Of a stretch of DNA of 26,354 nucleotides, positions 22,801 through 26,354 are shown piece after piece. Source of the DNA: DATARH01 sp035604035 (GTDB lineage Bacteria; Pseudomonadota; Alphaproteobacteria; ATCC43930; CGMCC-115725). Within the stretch, counting starts at the first letter, position 1, and the number at the start of each line of letters is the position of its first letter. Position numbers and translations under genes: made by a program. The DNA lies in contig DATNJF010000288.1 of the NCBI GenBank assembly GCA_035604035.1, forward strand, positions 1 to 26,354. The letters are read 5' to 3'. The notes beneath the pieces were generated by a model that saw only the letters and a program-made list of their open reading frames with translations, was not told the origin of the DNA and ran no database searches.

Positions 22801-23220
22801 ATGGAACGCATCGCGCAGTGCCATTGCGGGCAATTGAAGGCGATCGCCACCGGCGAGCCCGAACGGGTCTATGTCTGCCATTGCAAATCCTGCCAACGGC
22901 GCACCGGCACCGTTTTTCATTGGGGGACGCGCTGGGAGAAGAGCCAGGTCCGGCTCGAAGGCCCCGAGAAGATATACGCCCGCAAGGGCGACAGCGGCTT
23001 CGAGTTGAACTTTCACTTCTGCCCGAATTGCGGCACCAGCATTCTGTGGGAAGGCGACCGCACGCCCGAATTTTGCGGCATCGCCGCCGGCTGTTTCGCC
23101 GATCTAGACTTTCCGGCGCCGTCTGGCTCGATCTATCAGGAGGCGATGCATTCCTGGCTCGCCCTCCCCTCGGTTGCCGAGCATCACGAGCGGGCCTTCC
23201 CGCCTCCTCCGGCGAGCTGA
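22801..23220 (+). CDS. GFA family protein (CENP-V/GFA zinc domain)
   Basis: Member of the family named for glutathione-dependent formaldehyde-activating enzyme; most members have no proven reaction. The 139 residues carry the zinc sites: CHCG (Cys7, Cys9), CHCKSC (Cys26, Cys28, Cys31) and FCPNCG (Cys74, Cys77). All expected cysteines are present. ATG at 22801 has GGGGAGGGTG upstream. The gene is divergent from prpE across 113 bases and only 2 bases precede the next gene, so it is probably first in the four-gene unit that continues to the window end. Confidence 0.92.
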   Translation: MERIAQCHCGQLKAIATGEPERVYVCHCKSCQRRTGTVFHWGTRWEKSQVRLEGPEKIYARKGDSGFELNFHFCPNCGTSILWEGDRTPEFCGIAAGCFADLDFPAPSGSIYQEAMHSWLALPSVAEHHERAFPPPPAS

Positions 23221-23222
23221 CG

Positions 23223-24842
23223 ATGAGCAACCCCTACGCGACCGGGCTCGATAAGAACGCGGCCAATTTCGTCCCGCTATCGCCGATCGGCTTCCTGCGC
23301 CGCACCGCGGAGGTCTACCCACAGCGCGCCGCGATCGTTTATGGCAACCGGCGACAGACCTGGCGCGAAACCCAGGCGCGCTGTCATCGCCTGGCGTCGG
23401 CCCTGGTGACGCAGGGGATCGGCCGCGACGACACGGTCGCGGTGATGTCTCCCAACCTGCCGGAGGGGTTCGAGGCGCATTTCGGCGTGCCGCTGGCCGG
23501 CGCCGTCCTCAACATGCTCAACATCCGCCTCGACGCCGACACCATAGCCTTTATCCTCCAGCACGGCGGCGCCAAGGTTCTGATCACCGACAGCGAGTTC
23601 GCGCCGGTGATCAAGGAGGCGCTGGCCCAGCTCGACGACAAGCCGCTGGTCATCGACATCGCCGATCCCGCCGCACCCGGTGAGCGTCTAGGAGAAATCG
23701 ACTACGAGGGCTTCATCGCCTCGGGCGACCCTGATTTCGCCGGCGTCCTGCCAAGCGACGAATGGGACGCGATCGCGCTCAACTACACCTCGGGCACCAC
23801 CGGCAACCCAAAGGGTGTCGTCTACCACCATCGCGGCGCCTATCTGGAAGCGTTCGGCAACATCCTCGTCTGGGGCATGCCGCAGCACCCGGTCTATCTG
23901 TGGACCCTGCCGATGTTCCACTGCAACGGCTGGTGCTTCCCGTGGACGGTGACGGCGCTCGCGGGAACGCATGTCTGCCTGCGCCGGGTTGAGGCCGGCG
24001 CGATCTACGACGCCATCGAACGCGACGGCGTTACCCATCTCTGCGGCGCGCCGGTGGTGATGAACATGCTACTCAATGACCGCGCCGCGGAGGGGCGCAA
24101 GCTGCCACGCGCCGTCAACATGATGACCGCCGGCGCCGCCCCGCCCGCCGCGGTCATCGAGGGGATGGAGAAAAAGGGTTTCAAGATCGCCCATGTCTAT
24201 GGCCTCACCGAGGTGTTCGGTCCCTCGACCATCTGCGCCTGGCACGACGAATGGGACACGCTCGACGCCGAGGAGCGGGCCCGGCGCAAAGCCCGCCAGG
24301 GGGTCAATTACCCCGTGCTCGAAGGCTTGATGGTGGCCAACCCGGAGACGCTCAGTCCCGTACCGCTCGACGGTGAGACGATGGGCGAGGTCTTCATGCG
24401 CGGCAACATCGTGATGAAGGGCTACCTGAAGAACCCGAAAGCAACCAACGAGGCCTTCGACGGCGGCTGGTTCCACACCGGCGATCTCGCCGTCGCTCAT
24501 CCCGACGGCTATATCGAGATCAAGGACCGCTCCAAGGACATCATTATCTCGGGTGGCGAAAACATCTCGACCATCGAGGTCGAGGACGTGCTCTACCGCC
24601 ATCCAGCGGTACTCGAGGCCGCCGTCGTCGCCAAGCCCGACGAGCGCTGGGGCGAAACGCCCTGCGCGTTCGTCACCTTGAGGGAGGGTGCGGCGGCCGG
24701 GGCCGACGACATCATCGCTTTCTGCCGTCAGCACATGGCGCGTTTCAAGGCGCCGCGCGACGTTATGTTCGGCCCGCTGCCGAAAACCTCGACCGGCAAG
24801 ATCCAGAAATTCGTCCTGAGGGAACGGGCGAAGAGCGCCTGA
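23223..24842 (+). CDS. acyl-CoA synthetase (AMP-binding, DmdB/medium-chain-like)
   Basis: Acyl-adenylate-forming CoA ligase, 539 residues. The AMP motif is YTSGTTGNPKG (188-198). TLPMFHCNGWCFPWTV is typical of the group holding DmdB-like and medium-chain ligases. HVYGLTEVFGPSTIC, GWFHTGDLAVAHPDGYIEIK, the hinge DRSKDIIISGGENIS and the C-terminal lysine motif LPKTSTGKIQKFVLRE are all intact. Acid substrate unknown. ATG at 23223 lies 2 bases after the GFA stop. The Lgt-like gene follows after 4 bases. It could supply activated acyl groups for the downstream membrane genes, or simply be catabolic (inference). Confidence 0.93.
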   Translation: MSNPYATGLDKNAANFVPLSPIGFLRRTAEVYPQRAAIVYGNRRQTWRETQARCHRLASALVTQGIGRDDTVAVMSPNLPEGFEAHFGVPLAGAVLNMLNIRLDADTIAFILQHGGAKVLITDSEFAPVIKEALAQLDDKPLVIDIADPAAPGERLGEIDYEGFIASGDPDFAGVLPSDEWDAIALNYTSGTTGNPKGVVYHHRGAYLEAFGNILVWGMPQHPVYLWTLPMFHCNGWCFPWTVTALAGTHVCLRRVEAGAIYDAIERDGVTHLCGAPVVMNMLLNDRAAEGRKLPRAVNMMTAGAAPPAAVIEGMEKKGFKIAHVYGLTEVFGPSTICAWHDEWDTLDAEERARRKARQGVNYPVLEGLMVANPETLSPVPLDGETMGEVFMRGNIVMKGYLKNPKATNEAFDGGWFHTGDLAVAHPDGYIEIKDRSKDIIISGGENISTIEVEDVLYRHPAVLEAAVVAKPDERWGETPCAFVTLREGAAAGADDIIAFCRQHMARFKAPRDVMFGPLPKTSTGKIQKFVLRERAKSA

Positions 24843-24846
24843 CACC

Positions 24847-25554
24847 TTGGCAATTCACAGCCTGTTCGACCTGCTCGCGCTGCTTATGGCGCTCGCGGTC
24901 TATCGCCTCGTGCCAGTGGCGGCGAGCGGCGTGCCGGCGGAGCCTTGGCAAGTCCATCGGCTCTATATCGCCGCCGGCGCCGGCGGCGCGACGATCGGCG
25001 CCTATCTGTTCGGGTCCGCCAACCTCTGGCTCAGCGGCATCGATGGGGTAGCGCGCAGCATCGAGGGCGCGATCGCCGGCGGCATTATCGGCATCGAGGT
25101 GCTGAAATGGCGCGCCGGGGTTCGCGGCTCGACCGGGCTGCGCCTGGTGGCGCCGCTGGCGGCAGCAATCGCCGTCGGACGGCTCGGCTGCTTCTTCGCC
25201 GGGCTTGACGACATGACCTACGGCACGCCGACCGCGCTGCCCTGGGGCGTCGATTTCGGCGACGGCGTGCCGCGGCATCCCGTGCAGCTTTACGAAGCCG
25301 GCGTGATGGCGGCGTTTTTGGTCGCTTTCGTGCTCTTGCTGCGCCATGAAGGGGAGGCGTTGCGGCGAACCGGCTTCTATCTGTTCGTCGCGGTTTACGC
25401 GCTTCAGCGGTTCGGCTGGGAGTTCCTCAAGCCTTACGGCACCATCATCGGACCGCTGAACCTGTTTCATCTGCTGTCGCTGGCGCTGGTCGCCTACGCC
25501 GTCGTTTTTGCTCGCCGGGAGTTGTCCCAGCCATGTCGCTATCAACCGAGCTAG
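24847..25554 (+). CDS. Lgt-like integral membrane protein (prolipoprotein diacylglyceryl transferase family)
   Basis: A 235-residue membrane protein with about seven hydrophobic segments. It shows Lgt family marks: GRLGCFFAG (111-119), HPVQLYE (144-150; the Lgt signature) and RFGWEFLKPY (188-197). Canonical Lgt reads GRxGNFxN at the first site; both Asn are replaced here (Cys115, Ala118) while Arg112, His144 and Tyr149 are kept. This suggests a paralogue with a changed acceptor or chemistry (inference). TTG at 24847 is the only possible start between the in-frame TGA at 24817 and an internal ATG at 24886 that would lose part of helix 1. No good ribosome site. Overlaps the downstream radical SAM gene by 22 bases. 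Confidence 0.82.
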   Translation: MAIHSLFDLLALLMALAVYRLVPVAASGVPAEPWQVHRLYIAAGAGGATIGAYLFGSANLWLSGIDGVARSIEGAIAGGIIGIEVLKWRAGVRGSTGLRLVAPLAAAIAVGRLGCFFAGLDDMTYGTPTALPWGVDFGDGVPRHPVQLYEAGVMAAFLVAFVLLLRHEGEALRRTGFYLFVAVYALQRFGWEFLKPYGTIIGPLNLFHLLSLALVAYAVVFARRELSQPCRYQPS

Positions 25555-26354
25555 CCGCGCCGGGCCTTGCCGCCTCCCCGCCGCTGCGCAAGCCGCGGCC
25601 CTATATCTTCCTCGGGCAGACAACATCGCTGTGCGAGACCTGCGTCGCGCTTGTCCCGGCGAAGATCATTGAGGAAGGTGAGGCGGTCTATTACCTCAAG
25701 CGCTGCGCCGAGCACGGCGTACAGAAGACGCTTATCTCGACCGAGGCGAGCTATTGGAAGCGCTGCCGCGATTTTCTCAAGCCCGGCGACGTCCCGCTCA
25801 AATTCCACACCAGGATCGATAAAGGCTGCCCCTACGATTGCGGTCTCTGTCCCGATCACGAGCAGCACAGCTGCCTGGCGCTGATCGAGGTCAACGAACA
25901 CTGCAACCTGACCTGCCCGACCTGCTTCGCCAGCTCGTCGCCGGCAAGAACCAGCCAGCGCAGCCTTGCCGAGATCGAGTCCATGCTCGATCTGCTGGTC
26001 GAGAGCGAGGGCCAGCCCGACCTGCTGCAAATTTCCGGCGGCGAGCCGACACTCCACCCGCAAATCCTCGACATCATCGCGGCGGCGCGGGCCCGGCCGA
26101 TCCGCCACGTCATGCTCAACACCAACGGCATCCGCATCGCCAACGACCCGGAATTCGTCGCGGCGCTCGCCGAGATGAAGCGCGCCTTCGAGGTCTATCT
26201 GCAATTCGACGCGCTTTCGGCGAGCGCGCTGCAGACGATCCGCGGCGCCGATTTGCGCCGGGTTCGCGAGCGCGCGCTCGATGCGCTCGACGCGGCCGGC
26301 ATCTCGACGACGCTCGTCTGCGTCGTGCGCAAAGGCGTCAACGACACTGAGATC
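25533..26354 (+). CDS. radical SAM protein, MJ0619/Tes (tetraether synthase)-like, 3' end beyond window
   Basis: The first 274 residues are in the window. Radical SAM cluster motif: CNLTCPTC (Cys124, 128, 131), followed by QISGGEPTLHP and MLNTNGIRIAND. Upstream is an unusual Cys-rich region: CETC (Cys34, 37), KRCAEHG (Cys58), and GCPYDCGLCPDHEQHSC (Cys99, 103, 106, 114). This layout matches the MJ0619 family, which includes archaeal tetraether synthase and proteins annotated as hydroxymethylpterin dimethyltransferase; members bind auxiliary iron centres. The substrate is therefore either a lipid chain or another unactivated carbon. ATG at 25533 lies inside the end of the Lgt-like gene, giving strong coupling. 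Family placement is solid; the exact reaction is open. Confidence 0.87.
   Translation, partial: MSLSTELAAPGLAASPPLRKPRPYIFLGQTTSLCETCVALVPAKIIEEGEAVYYLKRCAEHGVQKTLISTEASYWKRCRDFLKPGDVPLKFHTRIDKGCPYDCGLCPDHEQHSCLALIEVNEHCNLTCPTCFASSSPARTSQRSLAEIESMLDLLVESEGQPDLLQISGGEPTLHPQILDIIAAARARPIRHVMLNTNGIRIANDPEFVAALAEMKRAFEVYLQFDALSASALQTIRGADLRRVRERALDALDAAGISTTLVCVVRKGVNDTEI

Noticed and set aside
22688..23230. N-terminal extension of the PrpE frame
   Set aside because: It would run across the divergent GFA gene and lacks any family sequence; the strong ribosome site is at the 22687 start.

Overview
The window is GC-rich chromosomal DNA, and its gene order and proteins point to an alphaproteobacterium, most likely Rhodospirillales-like (inference). 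It carries the conserved block ffh-rpsP-rimM-trmD-rplS followed directly by leuC-leuD-leuB. Just before it, on the other strand, is dapF-mtaB-ftsY with a short FtsY that lacks an acidic N-terminal domain. No tRNA, rRNA, CRISPR array, phage gene or transposase was recognised. No stretch longer than about 220 bases lacks a gene.

Region 1 (151-6591, minus strand), in transcription order: a GT4 glycosyltransferase, a PIG-L deacetylase, a luciferase-like flavin oxidoreductase, an MHS-type MFS transporter, a second luciferase-like oxidoreductase and a C-terminally truncated short-chain dehydrogenase. It looks like accessory envelope-sugar and small-molecule metabolism. Region 2 (6790-8240, plus strand): a YfcG-like glutathione transferase and a Nudix hydrolase, separated by a palindromic repeat. 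Region 3 (8241-11792, minus strand): a small exported protein of unknown function, then dapF, mtaB and ftsY packed with a 2 bp gap and a 4 bp overlap. Region 4 (11859-13869): a flavin reductase-like protein, a tiny secreted cysteine-repeat protein and an XRE regulator with an MmyB-type ligand domain.

Region 5 (14086-20780, plus strand) is a housekeeping operon for protein targeting (Ffh), ribosomal proteins and tRNA/ribosome maturation (RpsP, RimM, TrmD, RplS), running into leucine biosynthesis (LeuC, LeuD, LeuB). It meets a convergent propionyl-CoA synthetase gene (20777-22687) with a 4 bp overlap. Region 6 (22801 to the window end, plus strand) is a tightly packed four-gene unit: a GFA/CENP-V-type zinc protein, an acyl-CoA synthetase, a divergent Lgt-like membrane protein, and the N-terminal 274 residues of a cysteine-rich radical SAM protein. 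That last protein has the cysteine layout of the MJ0619/Tes (tetraether synthase) family. This last pair is the most interesting part of the window, as a possible lipid-modification system.

A second theme is short imperfect palindromes of several sequence families (769-845, 4421-4500, 7523-7665, 10041-10112, 12986-13066). One lies in frame inside mtaB, one supplies the C-terminus of the PIG-L protein, and one supplies the stop codon of the XRE regulator. SRP protein Ffh and its receptor FtsY are both encoded here, about 5 kb apart on opposite strands.
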